Source: Rhodobiaceae bacterium UBA4490 (GTDB lineage Bacteria > Pseudomonadota > Alphaproteobacteria > Parvibaculales > Parvibaculaceae). From it: a stretch of 64,000 nucleotides of DNA. Of this stretch, positions 26,063-33,925 are shown in pieces (positions within the stretch are counted from its first letter, which is position 1; the number at the start of each line of letters is the position of its first letter). Where the stretch lies: assembly GCA_002389665.1 (NCBI GenBank), contig DGNO01000005.1:1-64000 (forward strand), written 5' to 3'. A program made the translations under genes and the position numbers. The notes beneath the pieces are model-generated. The model made no database searches, was not told the origin of the DNA, and saw nothing but the letters and a program-made list of their open reading frames with translations.

Positions 26063-27463
26063 GTGCAAGTGAACGAATTTGCAAAGATCGAGCGTCAGGA
26101 AGGCACAAACAGTGCGCCGGAAAGCCTGCATCCTTTTTCCGGCACGGCGCCCCGCTTTTTCGTTTTCGGGCCGGCACCGCACGGCTTTGATCGGGAGCAA
26201 TTGCAAGCCTCCCTCCATGCGCCATACGACGCCATTATTCTGAACCGGCCTGTCGGTGCTGCGGAGTTCGAGGATGCTGTGGCTGCTGCCGCCGACCCCG
26301 CGCTGCCCGTGGCGGACCTGGCGGGCAACACCCACCTGCGCCGGGATTTTACCGGCGATGCGCTTGATCCAGGCTGCTTTGACGCTGTCCTCAAGCATTT
26401 CTCGCCGATCTGGAAGCGTCTTGCTGCCTTTCCCTACCGCTCGCCGGATATGGGGGCGGAGGAAATGCTCATCCTGCGCCTTGCTTATTCGCGCGCGGAG
26501 CCCATTTCCGCGGTGCTCGATCCGGCCGCACACGGTCTTGTGCGCTATCCTCTCCTGGGCGCGCGAGCGGACCTGCGCGGTGAGCTGGAAAACCTTACCG
26601 AATACGGCCTGCTCCGCCGCAGTCATTTCATGCGCACTCATGGCTGCCGTAAATGCGACAGCGCCCGCCTTCATGCCTACGAAGCCTGTCCTTCCTGCGG
26701 CAGCAGCGACTTGCAGGACGAGGCGATCGTCCACCACTACCGCTGCGGCGCGCAGGAAGCTGAATCCCATTTTACAAGCGGCCACCGGCTGATCTGCCCG
26801 AAATGTCATGACGAGCTGCGTCATTATGGTGTGGATTACGACAAGCCCGGCCATGTCGTTTCCTGCCGGGCATGCGGGGCGGCGAACAGCGAGCCGGACC
26901 CCGTCTTTATCTGCCTCGACTGCGCCGCTGTGACCGCCGGCTCAGATCTCAGTCAGAAGAACTGGTACCATTATGAGTTGACGGAAGAAGGATTGCAGGC
27001 GCTGCAAACCAACCACCTGCCGCTCCTCGACATTGCCGCTTATGTGAACGGGCGTACCCGCGTTTTCCACCAACGTGACTTTTTGCTGCTGGTGAGTGAA
27101 GGCATGCGCGTCATGCGCCGTTTCGAGCGCCCGTTTGCGCTCGGCCGCATCGCCATTTCCAATCTGGAAGAGCTGCGCGAAACCCGCTCGGTGACAGAGG
27201 TCAGTCTCGCCTTCCGTCAGGCGGTCGATGCGATTCTCGACAGCATGCATGACTGCGATTTCGTCGGGGCAGACGGCACCGCCGCGATCCTGATCGGCTT
27301 TCCCGAAACCACCGCTGCTCAGGCTGAGATCGCGCTCGCCCGCTTGCGCGCCAAGGTGGCCGAAGCGGTGCCGCTTTCCTTCGCGATCGAAACGAGCGCG
27401 GATGAAGGCGAGAGCATTCTGGATTTTCTCATCCAGAAGGAAAACGAGCTTGCCGATGAGTGA
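26063..27463 (+). CDS. TackOD1-like zinc-ribbon protein with degenerate GGDEF-like C-terminus
   Basis: The protein has 466 residues from a GTG start. The middle (about 190-300) holds many cysteine pairs: CRKC, CPSCG, CPKCH, CRACG and CLDC, consistent with several zinc ribbons as in the TackOD1 output domain. The C-terminal 130 residues (FERPFALGRIAISN, DCDFVGADGTAAILIGFP) have the fold pattern of a GGDEF domain but lack the GGDEF signature, so they should not make c-di-GMP. The gene overlaps the following glycosyltransferase by 8 bases, then an HlyD-like gene follows. A regulatory role in polysaccharide synthesis is likely; the ligand is unknown. Confidence 0.68.
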   Translation: MQVNEFAKIERQEGTNSAPESLHPFSGTAPRFFVFGPAPHGFDREQLQASLHAPYDAIILNRPVGAAEFEDAVAAAADPALPVADLAGNTHLRRDFTGDALDPGCFDAVLKHFSPIWKRLAAFPYRSPDMGAEEMLILRLAYSRAEPISAVLDPAAHGLVRYPLLGARADLRGELENLTEYGLLRRSHFMRTHGCRKCDSARLHAYEACPSCGSSDLQDEAIVHHYRCGAQEAESHFTSGHRLICPKCHDELRHYGVDYDKPGHVVSCRACGAANSEPDPVFICLDCAAVTAGSDLSQKNWYHYELTEEGLQALQTNHLPLLDIAAYVNGRTRVFHQRDFLLLVSEGMRVMRRFERPFALGRIAISNLEELRETRSVTEVSLAFRQAVDAILDSMHDCDFVGADGTAAILIGFPETTAAQAEIALARLRAKVAEAVPLSFAIETSADEGESILDFLIQKENELADE

Positions 27464-28730
27464 TGCGGTTTTCTTCATAAGTTCGCTGGATACGCTCAGC
27501 CTGATAGAGCTCTTCTGGTTCGCGGTGCTTTTCGAAGTGCCCCGCTACGGGCTCGGCGCACTGGTCATCATCCTGGCGAGTATGAGTGCGCGGCCGCCGG
27601 AAGAGCCCTGTGCGCGTGACGGCCTTTCCCTCAGCATTCTGCTCGCCGGGCATAACGAAGCGGCGAGCCTGCGCCGCTGCATCGAGGCACTGGGCGAGCA
27701 AACATTGGCGCGAAAAAAGGACGTCGATTGGCAGATCGTGGTCGTCGATGACGGTTCGACGGACAACATGTCCGATATTGCCCGCGCGCTCCAGCGGGAA
27801 GGGCGCGTCGACGAGGTTTTGAAACTGTCCCAGCGCGGCGGCAAAAGCGCAGCGGTCAATCTCGCTCTTTCCGTGTGTACCGGCGACATCATTGTTATCT
27901 CCGATATTGATACGACGCTCGACCGGGATGCTTTGGAGCGGCTGCTTCCATATTTCGACGATCGGCGCACCGGCGCGGTGGGCGGCACGCTGGAGGTGCG
28001 CAATGCCGGCGCAAGCCTTGTGACCCGGCATCAGGCGATCGAATATGCGCTCTCTATCGGGCTTGGCCGCCGGATTTCGGATATTCTCGGCACGCTTTCT
28101 ATCGTCTCGGGCGCCTTCGGCGCTTTCCGTCGCAGCGCGGTGGAGACGGTGGGCGGCCAGGATGTGGAAGTGGGCGAGGATGCGGACCTTACCATGAAGC
28201 TGCGCCGGGCGGGCTGGCGGGTGAAATTCGCACCCGATGCCCGCGCGCTCACCAATGTGCCAGAAACGATCATCGATCTGATTGCCCAGCGCCTGCGCTG
28301 GGACCGGGGGCTCATCACCATTTGGTCGCGCAAGTTCCGGGGCGAGCTCAATCCGGCCTCATCCTCCTTTAGGCTTTCGAATGTCGTGGCGCTTGCCGAC
28401 ATTCTTTTCTTCCAGATCGTGTTGACGTTGGTTTTCCCGGCTTATCTTGTTTGGCTTTGGCTCAGCCTCGGGGCGATGGCGCTGCCCGTCTTTGCCGCGA
28501 CGCTGATCGGCTACGCGCTGATGGACGCACTGCTTTTCATGGGTGCGGCCTTGGCGGGCATTGGCGGGGCGGGCCGGCTCATCGTCTACCTGCCCTTCTA
28601 TTCGCTGATGCAGGTCACGGTAATGCGTGCCGTCCGGTTATTCTCGATCATCCAGGAGCTGGTGTTCCGTTCTTCCTACCGCGACCCTTATGTGCCGGGC
28701 CGCGTCATGGACCAGGTGGAGAGAGTGTGA
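27456..28730 (+). CDS. Family-2 glycosyltransferase, membrane-bound, processive type
   Basis: The protein has 424 residues. N-terminal membrane helices are followed by a GT-A domain with VVDDGSTDN, SDIDTTLD (DxD), VGEDADLTMKL (ED) and QRLRWDRG (QxxRW), the four motifs of cellulose, PNAG and hyaluronan synthase-like enzymes. Further helices follow at the C-terminus (about 305-395). It should build a polysaccharide at the inner membrane from a nucleotide sugar. The start at 27456 overlaps the previous stop as ATGAGTGA. Operon context with an HlyD-like protein suggests coupled export. Confidence 0.88.
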   Translation: MSDAVFFISSLDTLSLIELFWFAVLFEVPRYGLGALVIILASMSARPPEEPCARDGLSLSILLAGHNEAASLRRCIEALGEQTLARKKDVDWQIVVVDDGSTDNMSDIARALQREGRVDEVLKLSQRGGKSAAVNLALSVCTGDIIVISDIDTTLDRDALERLLPYFDDRRTGAVGGTLEVRNAGASLVTRHQAIEYALSIGLGRRISDILGTLSIVSGAFGAFRRSAVETVGGQDVEVGEDADLTMKLRRAGWRVKFAPDARALTNVPETIIDLIAQRLRWDRGLITIWSRKFRGELNPASSSFRLSNVVALADILFFQIVLTLVFPAYLVWLWLSLGAMALPVFAATLIGYALMDALLFMGAALAGIGGAGRLIVYLPFYSLMQVTVMRAVRLFSIIQELVFRSSYRDPYVPGRVMDQVERV

Positions 28731-29773
28731 TGAGGCGTTTGAAACGGCGCAAAGAAGCCGCCCCTCTGGAAAATCAACCGCGTGCGCGGCGTCAGACGGT
28801 CGTCAAATGGGTGTATCTGACAAGCATTGCTCTGCTCTTCGTCTGGCTTGCAGATACATTCGTCGGCGATCTCTTTTTCCTGCGCAGCGGCGGCATCGTG
28901 ATCGGCGAGCAGGCGGTGGTGGCGACGGAGTTTCCCGTCACCGTGCGCGATGTGCATGTACGCAGCGGTGATGAAGTCAAAGCGGGCAGTGTGGTGGTGA
29001 TCGCTTCCTCGCAGGCGGTGACGGAAAGTATCGCGCGTCTCACCGCTCAGCTTGGCAATCTGGAAGCACAGCGCGCCGAGCTTTCCGTGCGCGGCCAGAG
29101 CGTGGAAGCGCTGATTGCCATGGCAAGCGAGCGCAGCGATATTGCCGCCGGCGCGCGCAAGGAAATCGAAAAGCTCTGGAAGCAGGGCTATCTGCCGCTC
29201 GACAAACGGACCGCCGCCGCCGAAAGCGAGTTTCGCGGGCGCCAGGATCTGGAAGGTCTTCTCGCTGAACGCCAGATCGTGCTCGCGGAAATGGATAGCC
29301 TGACGGCGGCGCTCTCAGATGCGAAGGCTGCCATCGAAGAACTGAAAGCGCTCTATGACGGCGGGCGCTTCCGCGCACCGATCGACGGCATTGTTTCCGA
29401 GGTCGCCGTTCACAAAGGTGCGGTGGCGAATGTCGGGGAGCCGATGGCGCAGATTTACAGCCAGAGCCGCTATGTCCTCGCCTATGTGCCGACCGGCGCG
29501 CTTTATTCCGTTGCTGCCGGTGACGATGTGCATCTTCTGACCGGCCTCGATAGTTATGAGGGCGTGGTCAGCAGCATCGAGCCCTATGCCGCCGCGCTGC
29601 CGAGCGAGTTCCAGCGCGCCTTCACGCCCGTTGAGCGCCAACAGGTGATCCGCATTAGCTTCAAAGAAGACAAGGCGCCGCCGCCGCTTTTCACCAAGGT
29701 CGAAGTGCATGGCGCAACCTGCATCAGGATGATGCTTGGCAATGCCTGGCGGCAGGTTTGGTCACTATTCTAG
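28730..29773 (+). CDS. HlyD-family membrane-fusion-like protein of the polysaccharide operon
   Basis: The protein has 347 residues. One N-terminal transmembrane helix (VVKWVYLTSIALLFVWLA) precedes a lipoyl-like half (VVATEFPVTVRDVHVRSGDEV), a long coiled-coil hairpin (about 110-200, rich in Glu/Ala/Arg) and the returning lipoyl and barrel part (FRAPIDGIVSEVAVHKGAV). It starts at ATG 28730, overlapping the glycosyltransferase stop by one base (TGATG). No outer-membrane channel is encoded next to it, so the export partner lies elsewhere or is not needed. Confidence 0.85.
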   Translation: MRRLKRRKEAAPLENQPRARRQTVVKWVYLTSIALLFVWLADTFVGDLFFLRSGGIVIGEQAVVATEFPVTVRDVHVRSGDEVKAGSVVVIASSQAVTESIARLTAQLGNLEAQRAELSVRGQSVEALIAMASERSDIAAGARKEIEKLWKQGYLPLDKRTAAAESEFRGRQDLEGLLAERQIVLAEMDSLTAALSDAKAAIEELKALYDGGRFRAPIDGIVSEVAVHKGAVANVGEPMAQIYSQSRYVLAYVPTGALYSVAAGDDVHLLTGLDSYEGVVSSIEPYAAALPSEFQRAFTPVERQQVIRISFKEDKAPPPLFTKVEVHGATCIRMMLGNAWRQVWSLF

Positions 29774-29914
29774 CACTCTGAAGTAAGAGCTGCCCGGCCA
29801 CTCCCTCTCCTTGACGCTGCGTTCCCCTGCGGCGCTTACGCGTTTGTCTGAAGTGCTTGGGAGAACCGCCTTTCCTGTGCCAAAATCCGCGCCAGGAGTG
29901 GAGGAGAGAGCATC

Positions 29915-30850
29915 ATGGACAAACTGAAAACCTATCTTGGCTGGACGGTGGACTTCACGGTGCCGGCAGGCGCGCCCGCTTATTGCGAGCCGGATTCGGT
30001 GCGCTGGAAAGTTTTCAAAAACCCGGTGACGAGCGTCATTGCGGGGGTCTGTGCCGTGCTTCTGGAATTTGCCGATGACCGCATTCGCTCGGGCGTCTGG
30101 GATCATTCGGTTTTCCCGACCGACCCCATCGGGCGCGGCCAGCGTACGGGGACGGCGGCCATGGTCGGTATATACGGGCCGCAGGCTGCCGCCCAGCGCG
30201 TTATCCGCGGCATCACCAATATGCATGCCAAGGTGGAAGGGACGACGCCGAACGGGCGTGCCTATAAGGCCCTCGACACGGAGCTTTTGAATTGGGTGAG
30301 CGCCACGGCGACCTATGGCTGGTTCACCGCTTATGACCGTTTTGCCAAGAAGTTGAGCAAGGAAGACGAGCGGCGCTTTTTCTCCGAGGGCGAAGAGGTG
30401 TCGAAACTTTATGGCGTCACCTATTCGCCTAAGAGTCTCGATGATTTTTACGCGATGATGAACCATCTGGAAGGCGATTTCGAACCCCATCCCATCAATG
30501 GCGAGTTTCTGGACATCATGCGCTCGGGCCGGGCGGCGCGCGGCCTGCCGGTCTGGATCCAGCGGGCGCTGGCCCATGCCGCCATCGACATTCTGCCGCC
30601 TTCCGTGCGCCAGGTGCTCGGGCTCGGCAAGGAATACGATCTGACCTTCTTCGAGCGTGCGGCAGTGAAAGCGGCGGCTTGGGCGGCGGAAACCATTCCG
30701 GCGAAAAACAGCCCGCCGGCTGAAGCTTGCGAGCGGCTCGGCCTGCCGCGCGATTTTCTCTGGAAATCCGAAGCGGCGCAGGCCCGGCTCCTGAAGGACT
30801 GGCGTGCGGCCCGGACGCCGTCCGGTGAAACGGCGGCGGCGGTGAGCTGA
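29915..30850 (+). CDS. Oxygenase MpaB family (DUF2236) protein
   Basis: The protein has 311 residues. Characteristic motifs of the MpaB/latex-clearing-like DUF2236 family are seen: DHSVFPTDPIGRGQRTGTAA, HAKVEGTTPNGRAYKA, WVSATATYGWFTAYDRF. The conserved His and Arg in these stretches are expected to bind heme b or a metal. Members oxygenate hydrophobic substrates, but the specific one is unknown. GGAGGAGAG precedes the ATG. It converges with a TetR gene with four bases between the ends. Confidence 0.85.
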   Translation: MDKLKTYLGWTVDFTVPAGAPAYCEPDSVRWKVFKNPVTSVIAGVCAVLLEFADDRIRSGVWDHSVFPTDPIGRGQRTGTAAMVGIYGPQAAAQRVIRGITNMHAKVEGTTPNGRAYKALDTELLNWVSATATYGWFTAYDRFAKKLSKEDERRFFSEGEEVSKLYGVTYSPKSLDDFYAMMNHLEGDFEPHPINGEFLDIMRSGRAARGLPVWIQRALAHAAIDILPPSVRQVLGLGKEYDLTFFERAAVKAAAWAAETIPAKNSPPAEACERLGLPRDFLWKSEAAQARLLKDWRAARTPSGETAAAVS

Positions 30851-30853
30851 GGA

Positions 30854-31480
30854 TTACCGCCTGCTTGCCGCGGCAATGGCGATCTCCGTATCGCGCACCA
30901 GCTCGTCCGCCAGTTCTTTGACGGAAATCTTGTGGATTTTGGGCGGGAGAATACCTTCCTCCGCCAGCATGACGATGCCGTGGAGCGAGGTCCAGAATTT
31001 CAGGGCAAAGCGGCGGCGCGCCATTTCATCGAGCGCCGGATCGATGGCGGCGAGAATAAGATCGAAGCCTTCATCCGCCGCCCGGTAAAGCTCGCTCGTT
31101 GCCGGTGAGCGCCCGAGAATATGTGAGGCATACATCAGCCTGTAGAGCGCCTTACGCGTCAGCCCGAGCTCAAGATACGTATGGGCGATGAGCGCAAGCG
31201 GACTCTTTTTCGTGCGCCGGCGCAGTTTCTGGCGCAGCTTTTCTCCCATCTCGCGGAAGGCCTTGGTGGCAACCGCTGCCAGCAACTCTTCCCTGTCTTT
31301 GAAATGCCGGTAGGGGGCGGCTTGCGAAACACCGAGCCTTTTGGCAAGCGCGCTGAAGGTGACGGCGTCCACCCCCTCGCGCTCCGTCATCGCAAATCCC
31401 GCCTCGACCAGTGCCTCCCGTAAGTCGCCATGGTGATAGCGGTGAGGTTTTTTCCGGGCTGGGGTGCTGCTTTGGGGCAT
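30854..31480 (-). CDS. TetR/AcrR family transcriptional regulator
   Basis: The protein has 208 residues. The HTH is plain: EAGFAMTEREGVDAVTFSAL, then AKRLGVSQAAPYRHFKDREE. A basic leader (RKKPHRYHHGDLREAL) precedes it, and the ligand domain carries YLELGLTRKALYRLMYASHI as in the TetR_C_13 type. The gene is divergent from a VOC/NTF2-like pair, and a TGTAA-N4-TTACA palindrome lies between them, so it most likely represses those genes. Confidence 0.9.
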   Translation of the reverse strand: MPQSSTPARKKPHRYHHGDLREALVEAGFAMTEREGVDAVTFSALAKRLGVSQAAPYRHFKDREELLAAVATKAFREMGEKLRQKLRRRTKKSPLALIAHTYLELGLTRKALYRLMYASHILGRSPATSELYRAADEGFDLILAAIDPALDEMARRRFALKFWTSLHGIVMLAEEGILPPKIHKISVKELADELVRDTEIAIAAASRR

Positions 31481-31517
31481 GGTGCGGTTCGCTGTGACGG
31501 GTGGGATCGGCTTTCAA

Positions 31518-31531
31518 TGTAAAGACTTACA
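31518..31531. promoter_or_regulatory. Palindrome TGTAAAGACTTACA, candidate TetR operator
   Basis: A perfect 5-4-5 inverted repeat lies 38 bases upstream of the tetR start and 66 bases before the VOC gene. A related but imperfect TGTAA element occurs at about 31564. Placement between divergent genes fits autoregulation and control of the VOC/NTF2-like pair. Confidence 0.5.
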
Positions 31532-31596
31532 ACATTCGCCTTGACTGGGAAATGCCATCATGAAATGTAATAAAGTATAACATGGGGAGGAGCGTT

Positions 31597-32124
31597 ATGA
31601 GCCGGTTCTTCGGGCCCATACGCCAGAACGGATATGTGGTGCGCGACATCCGTGCGGTGATGGACCATTGGATCAATGTCATGGGTGTCGGTCCCTGGTT
31701 CTATGTGGACCGGGTGAAGACGGACTATTTCCGCTACAAGGGGCAGGATTCGGCGGTGGAAATGAGCATCGCGCTGGCCAATGCGGGCGACCTGCAGATC
31801 GAGCTTATTCAGCAGCGCAATGATGCGCCCTCCATGTACAAGGATTTTCTGGATGCGGGCCTGGAAGGTCTGCAGCATGTCGCTTTCTGGAGCATGTCTT
31901 ATCAGGCGCTTTATGAGGACTGCCTCGCGCGCGGCCTGAAAGTCGGCCATGAAGGGCAGATCGGCGGGCCGCAGGGACGCTTTTGTTATTTTGAGAATGC
32001 AGGCCATCCCGGCGCGGTAATTGAGATTTCTGACATTAGCGGCGCCAAGGGTGCTTTCTTTGAGCATATCCGCAAAGCAGCTGTGGATTGGGATGGCACG
32101 GATCCCATCCGCACAGTTGGATGA
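31597..32124 (+). CDS. VOC (glyoxalase/bleomycin-resistance) family protein
   Basis: The protein has 175 residues. It begins FFGPIRQNGYVVRDIRAVMD, with repeating beta-alpha-beta-beta-beta modules as in the vicinal-oxygen-chelate fold and metal-ligand candidates in LQHVAFW and PGAVIEI. The catalysed reaction cannot be read from sequence; methylmalonyl-CoA epimerase-like and dioxygenase members look similar. GGGGAGGAG sits 5-6 bases before ATG 31597. It lies 18 bases upstream of the NTF2-like gene and divergent from tetR. Confidence 0.82.
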   Translation: MSRFFGPIRQNGYVVRDIRAVMDHWINVMGVGPWFYVDRVKTDYFRYKGQDSAVEMSIALANAGDLQIELIQQRNDAPSMYKDFLDAGLEGLQHVAFWSMSYQALYEDCLARGLKVGHEGQIGGPQGRFCYFENAGHPGAVIEISDISGAKGAFFEHIRKAAVDWDGTDPIRTVG

Positions 32125-32142
32125 GAAATGAGGACTGAACCA

Positions 32143-32574
32143 ATGAGCGATCTTGCCGAGCGGCGCCTTAAAACGGTGCGCGATCATATGGCGCTGGAAT
32201 GCGTGGGCGACTGGGACGGCGTCATCGCCACCTTCGCGCATCCGCGCTATGAAATGTATGGCTCCGGTGTGGTTTTTGATGGCGAGGAAGAAGTGCGCCA
32301 TTACTTCGCTGCGTCCCGCACCCCCTTTCCCGACCAGTCGAACGAGATTATCGCGCTTGCCCATGGGGGCGACACGGTACTTGTTGAGTTCTGGCTGATG
32401 GGCACGCATCTCGGCCCGCTCAAACTGGCGGGACGGACCGCCCAGCCGACGGGCAAGGCCTTCCGTGTGCGTATGGCCGCCTCCTTCGAGTTCGCGCCGG
32501 GCAGCGATAAGATCATTTGTGAGCGGCCCTATTTCGATCAGCTCGCCGTGCCGCGCGCGCTCGGCCTCATGTAG
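32143..32574 (+). CDS. NTF2-like/SnoaL-like protein
   Basis: The protein has 143 residues. The helix and cone-sheet pattern of the SnoaL/NTF2-like family is visible (ALECVGDWDGVIATFAHPRY, FRVRMAASFEFAPGSDKI). I use ATG 32143 because GAGGA is 7 bases upstream; ATG 32128 is an in-frame alternative. It is co-transcribed with the VOC gene, so both probably act on one catabolic intermediate. Confidence 0.8.
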   Translation: MSDLAERRLKTVRDHMALECVGDWDGVIATFAHPRYEMYGSGVVFDGEEEVRHYFAASRTPFPDQSNEIIALAHGGDTVLVEFWLMGTHLGPLKLAGRTAQPTGKAFRVRMAASFEFAPGSDKIICERPYFDQLAVPRALGLM

Positions 32575-32581
32575 TGCACCC

Positions 32582-32902
32582 TCAAGGACCGTGCGGCGGG
32601 GCGAAATAGGCATCGAGCCAATGGACAAGGCCCCAAAGCGGCTCCTGCAGGAAAAACGCGATCATCAATCCGATGAGGGCCCAGAGCGCCACGCCGCCTG
32701 CCACACCGGCAAACCCGGAAGGCCGGCTCTCCGCAAGCCGGTAAAGAAGAAACAGGGTGAGCCCCATGGTGATCACCCCGAAAAGCTCTTCTTCCACCGG
32801 CAGGCCGATCCACTCGGCGCCGAGCGCCCCGGCGACCAGCGCGAGGAAGAGAAGCGGCAGCGCCAAAAAGCAAAGCGCAGAATCTTTCAGGAAAGTGTTC
32901 AT
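32582..32902 (-). CDS. Small integral membrane protein
   Basis: The protein has 106 residues with three likely transmembrane segments: CFLALPLLFLALVAGALGA, ELFGVITMGLTLFLLYRLA and VAGGVALWALIGLMIAFFL. There is no enzyme motif. It converges with the NTF2-like gene (7-base gap). Family not recognised. Confidence 0.65.
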   Translation of the reverse strand: MNTFLKDSALCFLALPLLFLALVAGALGAEWIGLPVEEELFGVITMGLTLFLLYRLAESRPSGFAGVAGGVALWALIGLMIAFFLQEPLWGLVHWLDAYFAPPHGP

Positions 32903-33334
32903 GGGGCCCCGTCCGGCAAATGTGCGGCGCTTATTTTAGCCGCCAGGCGGGGGCGGCCTACCTGCACACATGTGCTAGCGACGGGTGCTGGGGTCTTAGG
33001 GCATATGCAAAATGCAACGAAAAATCCGCAGGGGCCTGCCGGTCCGGCCCCTCGCAGGCTTTGTTAACTTCCCATTAACCCTCTATTCCTTAGCCTTGGT
33101 AAACGCGGTGTTTTGATCGGCGCGGGCCATGTGTTATTCTCACGGCCTGCCCGCTTAAGGCACGGCGGTTCCACGCGCTGCTTTAAATTTTGTGGAAACG
33201 TGAAAATTCGAGGGTCTCCGGGAACCAGAGGACGCATTCAGCGTTTGATTTGGGATTGAGTAACCCGGGTATTCAAAGACATCTCTTCTGCATCGGCAGA
33301 AGGGTCACGTGAGTTACCCCATGGAGTGGTCATC
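32903..33334. promoter_or_regulatory. Long leader/promoter region with CtrA-type site (33064-33078)
   Basis: No gene fits these 430 bases. A full CtrA-type box, TTAA-CTTCCCA-TTAA, is at 33064-33078, about 257 bases before the next gene. A 7-bp stem AGGGGCC/GGCCCCT occurs near 33032-33054 but has no T-run. The remaining leader before the regulator gene is AT-rich and otherwise featureless. Confidence 0.45.
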
Positions 33335-33925
33335 ATGACACTGACTTCCACTAGGGGGGCAAAGACAGGGGGCGTATTGATCGTCGGGGATGATTCCTCG
33401 GTTTTCGGTACATTGACGGCCTGGCTCGATAGCCAGGATATTTCTTCACAAACGGTTGGCTGGAACGGTTTGCAAGGCCGCCAGATGCTGGCACAGGCCT
33501 ATGACCTGATCGTCGTGGATCTGCGCACGCCCACGCCCGATTGGCTGATGCGGCTCGGGCGTGTCGAGCCTGAAGCGACCGTCTTGATGGTGAATTGCGA
33601 GACCGATCAGGTCTCGACCGGCGGCCATCCGCCCGAGGCATTTCAATATGTGGCCATGCCGTGCAGCCGGGCGCGCTTTCTTTCCGTTATGGAGCATTCG
33701 TTGCATCTCCGGCGCATTGCGCAGGAGATGAACGAAGCGCAAGTCTGCCTGGACGGGCGCCCGCTTTGGGAGCTCGAGCGCGAGGTGGTGGAAAAGACCA
33801 TCCGCCAATGTTCCGGCTCTATCCCTTCTGCGGCGCGGCGTTTGGGGGTCAGCCCTTCGACGCTCTACCGCAAGCGGGAATCCTGGGCGCGCAAGCTGCG
33901 CCCGCAGCGCAAAGTGGCTTACTGA
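33335..33925 (+). CDS. Response-regulator-like protein with Fis-type HTH
   Basis: The protein has 196 residues. Residues about 10-125 have receiver-like strands: GVLIVGDDSSV (acidic pair) and DLIVVDLRTP (possible phospho-acceptor Asp). The usual Lys is replaced (YVAMPCSRARFL) and the Thr/Ser position is Asn (VLMVNCETD), so phosphorylation-driven switching may be lost. The C-terminal Fis/NtrC HTH (RQCSGSIPSAARRLGVSPST, then LYRKRESW) is intact. ATG 33335 has GGAG 8 bases upstream. No kinase is adjacent. It lacks the AAA+ domain of NtrC, so it resembles the ActR/RegA short type. Confidence 0.78.
   Translation: MTLTSTRGAKTGGVLIVGDDSSVFGTLTAWLDSQDISSQTVGWNGLQGRQMLAQAYDLIVVDLRTPTPDWLMRLGRVEPEATVLMVNCETDQVSTGGHPPEAFQYVAMPCSRARFLSVMEHSLHLRRIAQEMNEAQVCLDGRPLWELEREVVEKTIRQCSGSIPSAARRLGVSPSTLYRKRESWARKLRPQRKVAY

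Noticed and set aside
28451..28729. Upstream extension of the HlyD-like gene
   Set aside because: It reads the glycosyltransferase gene out of frame; ATG 28730 directly precedes the membrane helix.
33032..33054. 7-bp GC stem AGGGGCC/GGCCCCT
   Set aside because: No T-run and no clear link to a gene; not called as a terminator.
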